The notes under the pieces were generated by a model. It was not told where the DNA came from. It worked only from the letters and a program-made list of their open reading frames with translations, and did no database searches. This document shows, piece after piece, positions 55,268-63,716 of a stretch of 64,000 nucleotides of DNA. The translations under genes and the position numbers were made by a program. This DNA comes from UBA695 sp042691655 (GTDB lineage: Bacteria; Verrucomicrobiota; Verrucomicrobiia; Chthoniobacterales; Chthoniobacteraceae), in contig CP170506.1 of assembly GCA_042691655.1 (NCBI GenBank), forward strand, positions 5,456,001 through 5,520,000. Direction: 5' to 3'. How positions within the stretch are numbered: the stretch's first letter is position 1; every line of letters begins with the position of its first letter.

Positions 55268-56119
55268 ATGGGCCTTCTGTATCTGTTCTTGGTTGTCGTG
55301 GCGATTACGACCACGGCCCTGATCGCCAAGCTGGCCGCGCGCCGGGGCGTGGGTGCTCTGGCGCTCTCCAACGCCCTTTTTTACGTCGGCGCGCTCCTGG
55401 GGGCGGTGGTCTTCTGGCGGCACGGCGGGGCGGAGATCACGCCCAAGGCCCTGGCCATCGGCGCGCTGGGCGGGGTCGGCGGGGCGTTCGCGGTCCTGGC
55501 GTTTAACCAGGCCGTGCGCATCGGGCATTTCGGCTATTCCAACGCCATTTACCGCTCGGCGTTTCTCGTGCCGGTGGTTTTCGCGCTTGTTGCTCTGGAC
55601 GCGCCGCTGGGAGCACCCAAAGCCGTCGGGATCGGCTGCATCCTGGCGGGGATCTTCCTGATGTCCTGCACGCCGCAGCCGGGCGGGGCCATGGGCAAGG
55701 CGGCGATCAACTTCCGCTGGGTGGCGCTCATTCTGCTCGCCTTTTTATTCAGCGGCGGGCCCCGAATAGGCCAGACGCTCACCAAGGTTTGCCACGTGGA
55801 CGACGTGCTCTATCTTTTCCTATCCTACGCCATCGGCGCGGGGGTCCTGATCGCCATTTCCGGCAAATCGGCCTTCCAAAGGGCGGCCCTCCCGTGGGGG
55901 ATCGTCTTGGCGGTGGCCAGCTACCTGGGCGTCTGGTTTACGCTTAAGGCCCTGGAGCGGCTTAGCCCGTACGTCGTCTTCCCCGTCTCCCTTTCCGGCC
56001 CCATTCTGCTCGGGCTCGGCTTTTCGCTGGCGCTCTTTCGCGAGCGGATCGCCCCGCGCGGGTGGGCGGGCATCGCCCTCGGGTTGGGCGGTATCGCCAT
56101 CCTTTCCGTTTGGAAATAG
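55268..56119 (+). CDS. EamA/DMT family transporter
   Basis: 283 aa, about ten membrane helices in two similar halves. Typical internal features: GGVGGAFAVLAFNQAVRIG and FGYSNAIYRSAFLVPVVFALVALDAPLGAPKAVGIGCILAGIFL in the first half; LSPYVVFPVSLSGPILLGLGFSLALFRERIAPRGWAGIALGLGGI in the second. Exports or imports a small metabolite; substrate unknown. Confidence 0.9.
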   Translation: MGLLYLFLVVVAITTTALIAKLAARRGVGALALSNALFYVGALLGAVVFWRHGGAEITPKALAIGALGGVGGAFAVLAFNQAVRIGHFGYSNAIYRSAFLVPVVFALVALDAPLGAPKAVGIGCILAGIFLMSCTPQPGGAMGKAAINFRWVALILLAFLFSGGPRIGQTLTKVCHVDDVLYLFLSYAIGAGVLIAISGKSAFQRAALPWGIVLAVASYLGVWFTLKALERLSPYVVFPVSLSGPILLGLGFSLALFRERIAPRGWAGIALGLGGIAILSVWK

Positions 56120-56158
56120 GCTGGTTATTCCCGGGCGTGGCGCAATGATGGAGGCACC

Positions 56159-56698
56159 GTGACCAAAGCCGAACTTCGCAAGGCCATCCGGGTGCGGCTC
56201 GCTGCACTGAGCCCGGAAGCCGTTGCCAAAAAATCCGCCGCCATCTGCCTGGACCTCTCGCATACCCCCGAGTGGCGCGAGGCCCGGACCGTCGGCCTTT
56301 TCGCCCCGCTCGACACCGAGCCGAACGTGGATCTCCTCTGGGCCGTGCTTGGCAAAAAGACCGTCTGCTACCCGCGCGTTTGCGGCGATGACCTCGTATT
56401 CCTGCGCGTTGCCGGGCGCGAGGCCCTTTTGCAGTCCGCCCTCTGGAACCTGATGGAGCCGCCCCATAGGGACGAACACATCGTCCAGCCGGAGAAGATC
56501 GACCTGCTCATTGTCCCCGGCGTCGCCTTCACCGCCAACGGCCACCGCATGGGGCGCGGCAAGGGGTTCTACGACCGTTACCTGGCCTCGCCGGGGCTGC
56601 GCGCCAAGGCCTTCGGCGTCTGTTTTTCAGAGCAACTCGTGGCCCGCCTGCCCGTTGAGGAGCACGACCGCCCGATGGCCCGGGTCTTCTCCGCGTAG
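56159..56698 (+). CDS. 5-formyltetrahydrofolate cyclo-ligase
   Basis: 179 aa, GTG start. AELRKAIRVRLAALSPE, TVGLFAPLDTEPNVD, IDLLIVPGVAFTANGHRMGRGKGFYDRYL and the Arg/Lys pocket define the family. Converts 5-formyl-THF to 5,10-methenyl-THF with ATP. The final HDRPMARVFSA is usual. With the divergent folP-like gene it is the second folate gene in the window. Confidence 0.93.
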   Translation: MTKAELRKAIRVRLAALSPEAVAKKSAAICLDLSHTPEWREARTVGLFAPLDTEPNVDLLWAVLGKKTVCYPRVCGDDLVFLRVAGREALLQSALWNLMEPPHRDEHIVQPEKIDLLIVPGVAFTANGHRMGRGKGFYDRYLASPGLRAKAFGVCFSEQLVARLPVEEHDRPMARVFSA

Positions 56699-56760
56699 AA
56701 GGGGCCCAAAACCGCCCTTTTTCGCCCCGCTGCCCGTTTTTGAACCTCTCCGCGGGCCGG

Positions 56761-56774
56761 TTTCCCTAGGGAAA
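56761..56774. promoter_or_regulatory. palindrome upstream of PEP carboxykinase gene
   Basis: TTTCCCTAGGGAAA, a perfect 14-bp inverted repeat without a spacer, 162 bases before the pckG start, in a 237-base gap with no gene. It may be an operator, or part of the transcription-start region; nothing else in the gap is clear. Confidence 0.35.
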
Positions 56775-56935
56775 TTTCCGCACCAGGCCAAAAAAAGTTC
56801 CTAAAAACCCTCTGGTCAAACCCTGAAAAAATTAACAACATAGACCAACACGTGGTGAAAAGTTGGCAAAAGGCACACAGCCTCCCCCCTTTTTGCCTCC
56901 CCAAGCCACCACCTGCCCAAAGAAAAAAAAGAAAC

Positions 56936-58714
56936 ATGTCTACATTCGGCACTACTAAGCCTACCAACCAGGCCGTTCTCGACTTCGTCAAAGAGACGGC
57001 GGAACTCACCACGCCCGACCAGATTTTCTGGGTCGACGGCTCCGAGGCAGAAAAGGATTACCTCTATGATTTGGCCGTAAAGGAAGGCCTCCTCATCAAG
57101 CTCAACCAGGAAAAGCGCCCCGGCTGCTACTACGGGCGCTCCAACCCGAACGACGTCGCGCGCGTTGAGCAGCTCACCTTCATCTGTACGCCTCGCAAGG
57201 AAGAAGTCGGCCCTCTCAACAACTGGAAGGCCCCCGAGGATATGCACAGCATCCTCAACGGCCTCCTGAAGGGCTGCATGAAGGGCCGTACCCTGTACGT
57301 GATCCCCTACCTCATGGGCCCGGCTGGCTCCCCGCTGACCAAGGTCGGCATCGAGATCACCGACTCCATTATGGTCGTCCTCAACATGCGCATCATGGCC
57401 CGCTGTGGTGCCGTTGCCTACGGCCACCTCGGCGACAGCAATGACTTCAACCGCGGCACCCACTCGATGCTCGACATCAACCCCGAGCGCCGCTACATCA
57501 GCCACTTCCCGCACGAAAACGCGATCTACTCCGTCGGCTCCAACTACGGCGGCAACGTGCTCCTGGGCAAAAAGTGCCTCGCGCTGCGCATCGGCTCCTT
57601 CCTCGGCCGTAACGAAGGCTGGATGGCCGAGCACATGCTCCTCCTTTGCATCGAAAGCCCCGAGGGCAAGAAAAACTACGTCGCCGCCGCTTTCCCGAGC
57701 GCCTGTGGCAAGACCAATTTCGCGATGATGATCCCGCCGGAGAAATACCAGAAAGCCGGCTGGAAGATCACCACCCTGGGCGACGACATCGCCTGGATGC
57801 GTCCCGGCCCCGACGGCCGTCTCTACGCCATCAACCCCGAGAACGGCTACTTCGGCGTGGCTCCGGGGACCAACTACAAGAGCAACCCGAACGCGATGCA
57901 CAGCGCGTCCAAGGACACCATCTTCACCAACGTCGCCCTCACCGAGGACCTCGACGTGTGGTGGGAAGGCATGGACGGCGAAGTGCCCCAGAAGCTCACC
58001 GACTGGAAGGGCAACCCGTGGACGCCCGAGAGCAAAGAAAAGGCCGCTCACCCGAACAGCCGTTTCACCGCTCCGATGCGCAACAACCCGGCCCTCTCCG
58101 ACGAGGTTGAAGCCGTCAGCGGCGTGCCGATCGACGCCATCATCTTTGGTGGCCGCCGCGCCACCACGATGCCGCTCGTCATGGAAGCCTTCAGCTGGAG
58201 CCACGGTGTCTACATCGGCGCCTCCATGGGCTCCGAAATGACCGCCGCCGCCGTGGGTGGCATGGGCCAGGTCCGCCGCGACCCGATGGCCATGCTCCCC
58301 TTCGCGGGCTACGACATGGGCGAATACTTCGGCCACTGGCTCGAAATGGGCAAGGTGCTCAAGAACCCGCCGATGATCTTCAACGTCAACTGGTTCCGCA
58401 AGGACAGCGAAGGTCACTTCATGTGGCCGGGCTTTGGCGACAACATGCGCGTTCTCCTGTGGATCATTGGCCGCTGCAACGGCACCGCCAAGGCCATCCA
58501 GAGCGCCGTGGGCCGTCTGCCGCTCGCCGAGGACATCGACATCGAAGGGCTCAAGGACTTTGGTCCCGAGAAGCTCGCCGAATGCCTCAAAGTCTGCAAA
58601 GACGAGTGGAAGAACGAACTCACGCTCCAAACCGAACTCTTCCTCAAGCTCTACAAGACGCTGCCGAAGGAACTCGTTTTCGAGCGCGAACTGCTCGCCG
58701 CCCGCCTCTCGTAA
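56936..58714 (+). CDS. pckG: phosphoenolpyruvate carboxykinase (GTP)
   Basis: 592 aa. GTP-type kinase-1a loop FPSACGKTNFAM (253-264, catalytic C257), kinase-2 LGDDIAWM and the PEP-binding RGTHSMLDINPERRYISHFP region are present. It converts oxaloacetate to PEP in gluconeogenesis, using GTP. I dropped 28 upstream residues because the start MSTFGTT is preceded by the purine-rich AAAGAAAAAAAAG. Ends before a good terminator. Confidence 0.96.
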   Translation: MSTFGTTKPTNQAVLDFVKETAELTTPDQIFWVDGSEAEKDYLYDLAVKEGLLIKLNQEKRPGCYYGRSNPNDVARVEQLTFICTPRKEEVGPLNNWKAPEDMHSILNGLLKGCMKGRTLYVIPYLMGPAGSPLTKVGIEITDSIMVVLNMRIMARCGAVAYGHLGDSNDFNRGTHSMLDINPERRYISHFPHENAIYSVGSNYGGNVLLGKKCLALRIGSFLGRNEGWMAEHMLLLCIESPEGKKNYVAAAFPSACGKTNFAMMIPPEKYQKAGWKITTLGDDIAWMRPGPDGRLYAINPENGYFGVAPGTNYKSNPNAMHSASKDTIFTNVALTEDLDVWWEGMDGEVPQKLTDWKGNPWTPESKEKAAHPNSRFTAPMRNNPALSDEVEAVSGVPIDAIIFGGRRATTMPLVMEAFSWSHGVYIGASMGSEMTAAAVGGMGQVRRDPMAMLPFAGYDMGEYFGHWLEMGKVLKNPPMIFNVNWFRKDSEGHFMWPGFGDNMRVLLWIIGRCNGTAKAIQSAVGRLPLAEDIDIEGLKDFGPEKLAECLKVCKDEWKNELTLQTELFLKLYKTLPKELVFERELLAARLS

Positions 58715-58752
58715 CCGAGGGCAGACAAGCGAAAAGTCCTAGATAACGTTTC

Positions 58753-58797
58753 CACGGGCCGGGTTGCCAAAAGCGATCCGGCCCGTGTTGCGTTTTT
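58753..58797 (+). terminator. intrinsic terminator of pckG
   Basis: A perfect 10-bp stem CACGGGCCGG / CCGGCCCGTG (58753-58762, 58778-58787), 15-base loop, then TTGCGTTTTT. It lies 38 bases after the stop. Confidence 0.85.
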
Positions 58798-58856
58798 GGG
58801 GCAATCTTGCTGGATGTGAGTGCGGATGATAACCGAGTCTAGTTATCAGTGGAATA

Positions 58857-58990
58857 TTAGAGAGGACAGGCTCGGCAATTTAGACAGGATTAACAGGATT
58901 ACGCCGAGAGCCTGTGAGAGGGGATTGGCACCCGGGAGACCCGATCTGAGAAATCCTGTAAATCATGTCAATCTTGTTAATCCTGTCTAA
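58857..58990. repeat. dispersed repeat family C copy 2 (uninterrupted)
   Basis: Begins TTAGAGAGGACAGGCTCGGC, passes through AATTTAGACAGGATTAACAG, then GCCGAGAGCCTGTG which pairs with CAGGCTCGGC. It ends in tandem AATCCTGT / TGTTAATCC units near 58990. It gives the undisturbed form of the site that is split by family A at 7.4 kb. The rest of the 625-base gap to 59339 holds only this, the terminator and the family A copy. Confidence 0.85.
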
Positions 58991-59068
58991 AAAAAGGCCG
59001 AGCTCCTCTGCTCTTAAACCGGCGGGCTCCCCCCAAAAAGCTTCTGTTAATCCTAAGCCGAAAATAGG

Positions 59069-59215
59069 TGTCCTAGAAAAAAGGCAGAGGGCTCACGCAA
59101 AGACGCAAAGGCGCAAAGAAAGGCAGGACTCTTTGCGCCTTTGCGTGAGAATAGAATTCCCCCTCTTTTTTCATACCGCGTGCAGCCCCGTCTACGGGGC
59201 ATGGGGATCTGTCTA
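59069..59215 (+). repeat. dispersed palindromic repeat, family A copy 3
   Basis: TGTCCTAG then AAAAAAGGCAGAGGGCTCAC, the large GCAAAG / CTTTGCG hairpin, AGAATAGAATTCCCC, TTTTTTCATACCGCGTG and the perfect GCCCCGTCTACGGGGC hairpin, ending in CTGTCTA. Almost identical to copy 2 (reverse complement). Confidence 0.9.
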
Positions 59216-59339
59216 AAGGATATGGAGCAACGAGGGTATGATCACCCCAGGCGCGCGGCGTGCTCACGGGGAGGTTCTCGCCGTCGCCCTGGGGCAGCCT
59301 TATCAAAAGCTGGCTGCGGGACGGCTGGTGCTGGCGTAG

Positions 59340-62093
59340 CTACTCCCGACGGATCGTGGCGGGCTCGGGGTTCTTCGTGGGCTCCCAGGAGAGATCGAGG
59401 GAGACGGTTTCGGTTTTGCCGTCCGGCTTCTTGATCCGGAGGGCGAGGGTGTCGCCTTCGTTTTTTACCAGGGTGGCTTCGGGGACTTTCTCCGTGGCCG
59501 CCAGCGGGAAGAGCAGGGTGACGAAGCGCGTTTTGGCCGAGGCTTCGCGGGTTGCCAGGGCGAGGGTGTAGCCGCGCTGCTCCGGGGTTGCCTTGCCGGG
59601 GCCTCGGCCAGCCTGCACGATGGTGGGCTCGGTCTTGGCTTCGAGCGAGGCGGGGGCCAGCGGCACGACGGCGAGGGTGGCTTTTTCCTGCCGCGAGAGG
59701 TAGGCGCTCCCCTCGGGCTGGAATTCGCCGACGGAATGACACAGCCAGGTGAGGTTGCGCGGACGGTCCGCGGCGAGGTCGTCAACGATGAGCAGCCACT
59801 CTTTGGTCATCAGTAGGGCGCGGGTGAGCTCGGCCCCGGGGGCGAGCCGGGTGTAGGCTTTGCCGAAGGTGCCCTTGGCGTAGCCGTAGGCGGGGCTCAG
59901 GAATTGACTAGTGATGCGCGCGGCGTCCAGTTGGCCGTAGGGGATGCCTTTGTCGTTCCAGTAGGAGCCGTCCATGCCCTGGCCCTTGCCGTCGATTAAG
60001 AGGGTGTTGTGGTCCCGGGTGTATTTCTCGGCGGTGTAGGCGGTGTCTACTGCCAAGTATGATCCATGCGCACTCAGTAGGAATGCGCCGATGTCAGGGT
60101 GCACATGGCCGCAGTTGACGGCCCAGTCGGTGAGCGTTTTGAGTTTATCCGCCGCGCGGTGCCCGAGCGGGGGGCCGCATCGGAAGTGATAGCTGGTGGC
60201 ATCCGCATCCCAGCCTGAGCGCCAGGTGATGACGTCCTGGTCGGCGAAGTAATGATAGGGGGCGAGCTTGTCCACGGGGGCCGGTTTGACGGCTGAATTG
60301 AACCAGAGGAAGTTGGTGGCCGGGTAGTCCGGCTCGATCCCCCGGGCGGCGTACCATTCGGCGGCGGCCTGGCTTTCGGCGCTGCCGGTTTGCGCGGCGA
60401 TGGCCCAGAACATGGAGGTGCCGTTGAAGGCGATGGGGGTCAGTTTGCTATCCTTCCAGCTCAAGGTGTCGCCTACGCCGAAGGCGCGCGGGGTGCCGGG
60501 AAGGCTCAGGTGCAGGCCAAAGAGCCAGTTGTCGCGCAGCGCGGGCAGGTTGAAGAGGTTCTCTCCGGTGGCCCGGCTCAAGAGCTCCGCGCCCCGGACG
60601 TGCCAGTTGAGGGCGTAGGCCCAGTAGCCGACGCCTTCGTAGTAGTAGCCGTCTTCGTTGAGGACGGCCCGGCTCCGGCGCAGCACGGCGTAACTGCGTG
60701 TGAGCCAGTATTTCGCCTCGGGCTCTTCGTCGAGCAGGGCCAGGGCGGCGGCGGAAAGGCCGACGATGGGGATGTAGGTGTGGTTTTGGTCCCAGTTGAC
60801 TTTGGTGGCGGTGTTGAGCGGGTCGTGCTCAAGGTAGATGTAGCGGGCGTGTTCTTTGAGGCCGGTGCGGATGGCGGCGCGCGTTTCCTCGGGCATTTCG
60901 CTTTTCAAAATGTCGTAGGCGATGGCGATGTGATAGAGGTACCAGGCGGCGACGAGGTCGAGGTTGGGGCGGTAGGTGTCGCCCCAGGTTTGCTCTTTGC
61001 AATGGGCCAGCATCCAGCGGATGGCGGCGTCGCGGTAGGCGGGGTCGCGGGTGAGGAACCAGGCCAGGGCGGCGGATTGGGCGCGCTCGATCAACCAGTA
61101 GCGCTTTCCGGTGCGGATGGCTTCGGGGGTGGGGACGTTCGCGGGATTCTTGATGGCGTCGGCGTTGGCGAGGACGGCACCCCAGAGGTCCGGGCGTTCC
61201 TTGGCGCGCTGTTGCAGAGCTTGCCTGTCGGCGGCCCCGAAGAGCAGGCGCGGGCTTTGGGCGGCGTAGTCTTTGACCAAAGGTACGCGGAGGTTTTTTA
61301 CGTCATCGAGCAAAGTGGGGCCCGGGGTGAAGCCGTTCATGGAGCCGGTCACGGCGGTTTGGGGCGACTTGTCGGTTTCTTCTTCCGGCGCGGGGCCTTT
61401 GGCGACGGGAAGGGGCGGGGGCGGCGTGGGCAGGTCGCCGGGCTTCACGCGCATGGGAGCGCCGAGTTCGTAGGAAAGATCGGCGATCCAGACGGTTTGG
61501 GCGGTGTCGCCGGGGGTGCTGTCGCCGTAGAGGACGATGGCGTTGAAGCCGGTGGCCTGGGAGTTGTTCCAGTCAAAGTTGCGCTTCGGGATCGGCTTCC
61601 CGTCGACGGTGACGCAAAGGCCCTGGTCGGGCTGGTAGTCGATTTCCCATTTTTTCCACCCCGCTTGGCCGCGCGGGGCGAGGAACTTCATGCCCCGCCA
61701 GGCGTTCGGGTCGCCGGGGTTGGTATCGATGAGACAGACGGAGCCCTCGGCGTGGAGAAAGGGGGCGTACATGATGGCACCGACGAGGATGCGCCCGTTG
61801 GCTTCCATGGTGCCCCAGCGGGGGCCGACGGCGGTTTTTTTGCCGGGGCTGGCGACGGCGGTGTCGTCGTAGACGTAGAAGCTGACTTTGCCGGAGCCGT
61901 CCTGATCGCGCAATTTGAGAACGGCGTGCGCGCCGGGGGCGATTTTGAACGCCGGGCTTCCGCTCGGGCCGGGTTTGGCGGGGTCGAGTTGCAGGCCGTC
62001 GCGCTGGGTCCACGGCTGGAGGCTGGTGACGACTTCGCCGTGGGCAACGCTGGTGAGCAGGGCCGCGAGCAGTAGGAGACAACAGGGTTTCAT
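59340..62093 (-). CDS. exported heparinase/alginate-lyase-like polysaccharide lyase
   Basis: 917 aa. Signal peptide (CLLLLAALLTSVAHG). Residues ~20-215 are a beta-sandwich that may bind glycan, then a Pro-rich linker (PTPPPPLPVAKGP). From ~280 an (alpha/alpha) toroid follows, with DQNHTY (N437, H438) and DGYYYEGVGYW. The heparinase II/III beta-domain has CGHVHPDIGAF (H663, H665), then AVDTAYTAEKYTRDHNTLLIDGKGQG. The Asn/His/Tyr/His set is the usual lyase catalytic group. Likely cleaves a uronic-acid polysaccharide in the periplasm or outside. Pairs with the deacetylase 12 bases upstream. Confidence 0.86.
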   Translation of the reverse strand: MKPCCLLLLAALLTSVAHGEVVTSLQPWTQRDGLQLDPAKPGPSGSPAFKIAPGAHAVLKLRDQDGSGKVSFYVYDDTAVASPGKKTAVGPRWGTMEANGRILVGAIMYAPFLHAEGSVCLIDTNPGDPNAWRGMKFLAPRGQAGWKKWEIDYQPDQGLCVTVDGKPIPKRNFDWNNSQATGFNAIVLYGDSTPGDTAQTVWIADLSYELGAPMRVKPGDLPTPPPPLPVAKGPAPEEETDKSPQTAVTGSMNGFTPGPTLLDDVKNLRVPLVKDYAAQSPRLLFGAADRQALQQRAKERPDLWGAVLANADAIKNPANVPTPEAIRTGKRYWLIERAQSAALAWFLTRDPAYRDAAIRWMLAHCKEQTWGDTYRPNLDLVAAWYLYHIAIAYDILKSEMPEETRAAIRTGLKEHARYIYLEHDPLNTATKVNWDQNHTYIPIVGLSAAALALLDEEPEAKYWLTRSYAVLRRSRAVLNEDGYYYEGVGYWAYALNWHVRGAELLSRATGENLFNLPALRDNWLFGLHLSLPGTPRAFGVGDTLSWKDSKLTPIAFNGTSMFWAIAAQTGSAESQAAAEWYAARGIEPDYPATNFLWFNSAVKPAPVDKLAPYHYFADQDVITWRSGWDADATSYHFRCGPPLGHRAADKLKTLTDWAVNCGHVHPDIGAFLLSAHGSYLAVDTAYTAEKYTRDHNTLLIDGKGQGMDGSYWNDKGIPYGQLDAARITSQFLSPAYGYAKGTFGKAYTRLAPGAELTRALLMTKEWLLIVDDLAADRPRNLTWLCHSVGEFQPEGSAYLSRQEKATLAVVPLAPASLEAKTEPTIVQAGRGPGKATPEQRGYTLALATREASAKTRFVTLLFPLAATEKVPEATLVKNEGDTLALRIKKPDGKTETVSLDLSWEPTKNPEPATIRRE

Positions 62094-62104
62094 GCGGGTG
62101 GGGA

Positions 62105-63526
62105 TTATTGGGCGGCGCGGGTGAGCGTGACGAGGCCCCGGTCGGGCACGGCTTTTACTAAAGCATAAGGCGCGCCGTTGTTGAGGATGGTTTCGACGGG
62201 AAGCGGCTGGCCGTTTTGAAGCGCGGTGGCGCTTTTCCACGAGCCGGGCAGGCGGACTTTGACGGTGAGGGGGTAGCTGAAAATATCCGGGTCCATTTTC
62301 GTTGTCAGGTTGAAGCTGATGCGGGCTTCGCTTGCCTCGGTGGTCTGTAGGGAGGCGGTGTCGCGCTCCTGGCCGTAGAGGGCCACGTCGTCCAGGAAGC
62401 CGGTCCAGAGGTCCGCCCGGTGGTCGTTGTAAAAGGCGAGCACTTTGCCGTAGGCCACGGTGTAGGGGGCGGTGTCGAAGGCTTTCCCTGCGTTGATGTA
62501 GTGAATGAAGACGGAGGCCCAGCCGCGATAGTAGCGGTGGAAGGGGCTGGCGGGGTCGGCGGCGAAAAGGTTGTTCAGGTTATACGGCGCGTTCTTCGGG
62601 TCGGCGCTCTCCAGGATGCCCAGGATGCTCGTGGTCGAGTGGATGTTGAAGTAGTCGATCTGGTTCGCTTCGTTGATGGGCTGGCCGCCGCCGCCACGCG
62701 CGGAGGCGTAGTGTTTGACGATGTCCGCGCGCCAGGTGCTGTTGGGATAGTAGGCGCCGAGGATTCCGAAGACGCGCACGCCCGCGCCGGGGTAGACGAA
62801 CATGGTGGTTTTGTGGCCGGGGAGGTGGCTGTCGATGTGGCGGATGGATTCGGCGGCTTCCCATTCGGCCCCAGGCCAGCCGTCGGCGGGCACGGGGTCC
62901 CCCAGGTGAGTGACGCTGTGGGAGGTGATGTGGAAGCCTTCCGCAAAAAGATTACGCCAGGTATCCCACGTGCCGGACATGGGGCCGCGCGGTTTGTCGA
63001 TGGCTCCGTCGACGTTGGCGGTGATGATGTTCCACGTCAGGTTCAGGCCGCCGTATTTTTTCGACAGCTCTTTCCAATACGGGATGTCGGCCGCGCAGTT
63101 GTCGTCGATGCTGAGGCTCATGGCCGCGAGTTTGTCGCCCTCCCACAGGCATACCGAGGCATCGCCGGGGCGCTCGGGCCATACTTTGTCGGTCAGCGGG
63201 AAGCGCGGCTCTTTGGGCGTTTCGGAGAGGTTCCGCAGACGGCCTTCCTTTACTTTTGGCTGCTCGGGCGGCGTCCAGTGAGCGTAGGTGGCGTAGTAGC
63301 CTTGGTAGATGGGGCGCGACTCAATGGCCCGCGCTTCGTTCGCGGTGGGGTGGATTTTGGCCTCGGCTTCGACGATGTCCCAGATCTCCGGTTTTAAATA
63401 GCCACGGGCATCCCGGGGGAGCGACTCCAGGCGAATCGAGTTGTAGTCCAGGGCGGGCTTCTCCTGGGCCGGTAGGATGCCTGTGGGGAAGGCGGCTAGG
63501 AGCAGCAAAATGGAGACGGTTTTCAT
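62105..63526 (-). CDS. exported NodB-like polysaccharide deacetylase
   Basis: 473 aa from MKTVSILLLL, signal peptide ending near ILPAQ. The NodB core lies in the middle: AAMSLSIDDNCA (D141, D142) and HITSHSVTHLGD (H203, H207), the metal triad D-H-H. It lacks the TFDDG text of chitin deacetylases. The N- and C-terminal ~100 residues flank the core (C-terminal beta-sandwich ending LVTLTRAAQ). Probably trims acetyl or similar groups so the lyase can act. Divergent from the LacI regulator. Confidence 0.82.
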   Translation of the reverse strand: MKTVSILLLLAAFPTGILPAQEKPALDYNSIRLESLPRDARGYLKPEIWDIVEAEAKIHPTANEARAIESRPIYQGYYATYAHWTPPEQPKVKEGRLRNLSETPKEPRFPLTDKVWPERPGDASVCLWEGDKLAAMSLSIDDNCAADIPYWKELSKKYGGLNLTWNIITANVDGAIDKPRGPMSGTWDTWRNLFAEGFHITSHSVTHLGDPVPADGWPGAEWEAAESIRHIDSHLPGHKTTMFVYPGAGVRVFGILGAYYPNSTWRADIVKHYASARGGGGQPINEANQIDYFNIHSTTSILGILESADPKNAPYNLNNLFAADPASPFHRYYRGWASVFIHYINAGKAFDTAPYTVAYGKVLAFYNDHRADLWTGFLDDVALYGQERDTASLQTTEASEARISFNLTTKMDPDIFSYPLTVKVRLPGSWKSATALQNGQPLPVETILNNGAPYALVKAVPDRGLVTLTRAAQ

Positions 63527-63636
63527 AAAGGGCAGGGATGGGCGGGAACTCCGGGCTCGGGGCTGGAAATCGGAGAAAGGTTGATGAAAATAGCTTCGGT
63601 CACGATTAGCTAATCCCACGTGTGATTACAAGCGAA

Positions 63637-63715
63637 AACGTTGCAAGAGCCGATTTGAAAGGAAGGTGTGGAACCGCTTGACAATGGCAAAAGCTATGGA
63701 ATAAGTAAAACGTTT
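63637..63715. promoter_or_regulatory. LacI-type operators and promoter in the divergent gap
   Basis: Two CG-centred sites resemble LacI-family operators: GAAAACGTTGCA (core AACGTT at 63637-63642) and AAACGTTT (63708-63715), a perfect 8-bp palindrome right before the regulator's ATG. A -35 TTGACA at 63678-63683, a 17-base spacer and ATAAGT (63701-63706) could be its promoter. The regulator may therefore repress itself and the lyase operon. Confidence 0.45.
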
Positions 63716-63716
63716 G

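Noticed and set aside
60390..62075. A 561-residue plus-strand frame over the lyase
   Set aside because: Shadow of the lyase gene; Gly/Val-rich without domains.
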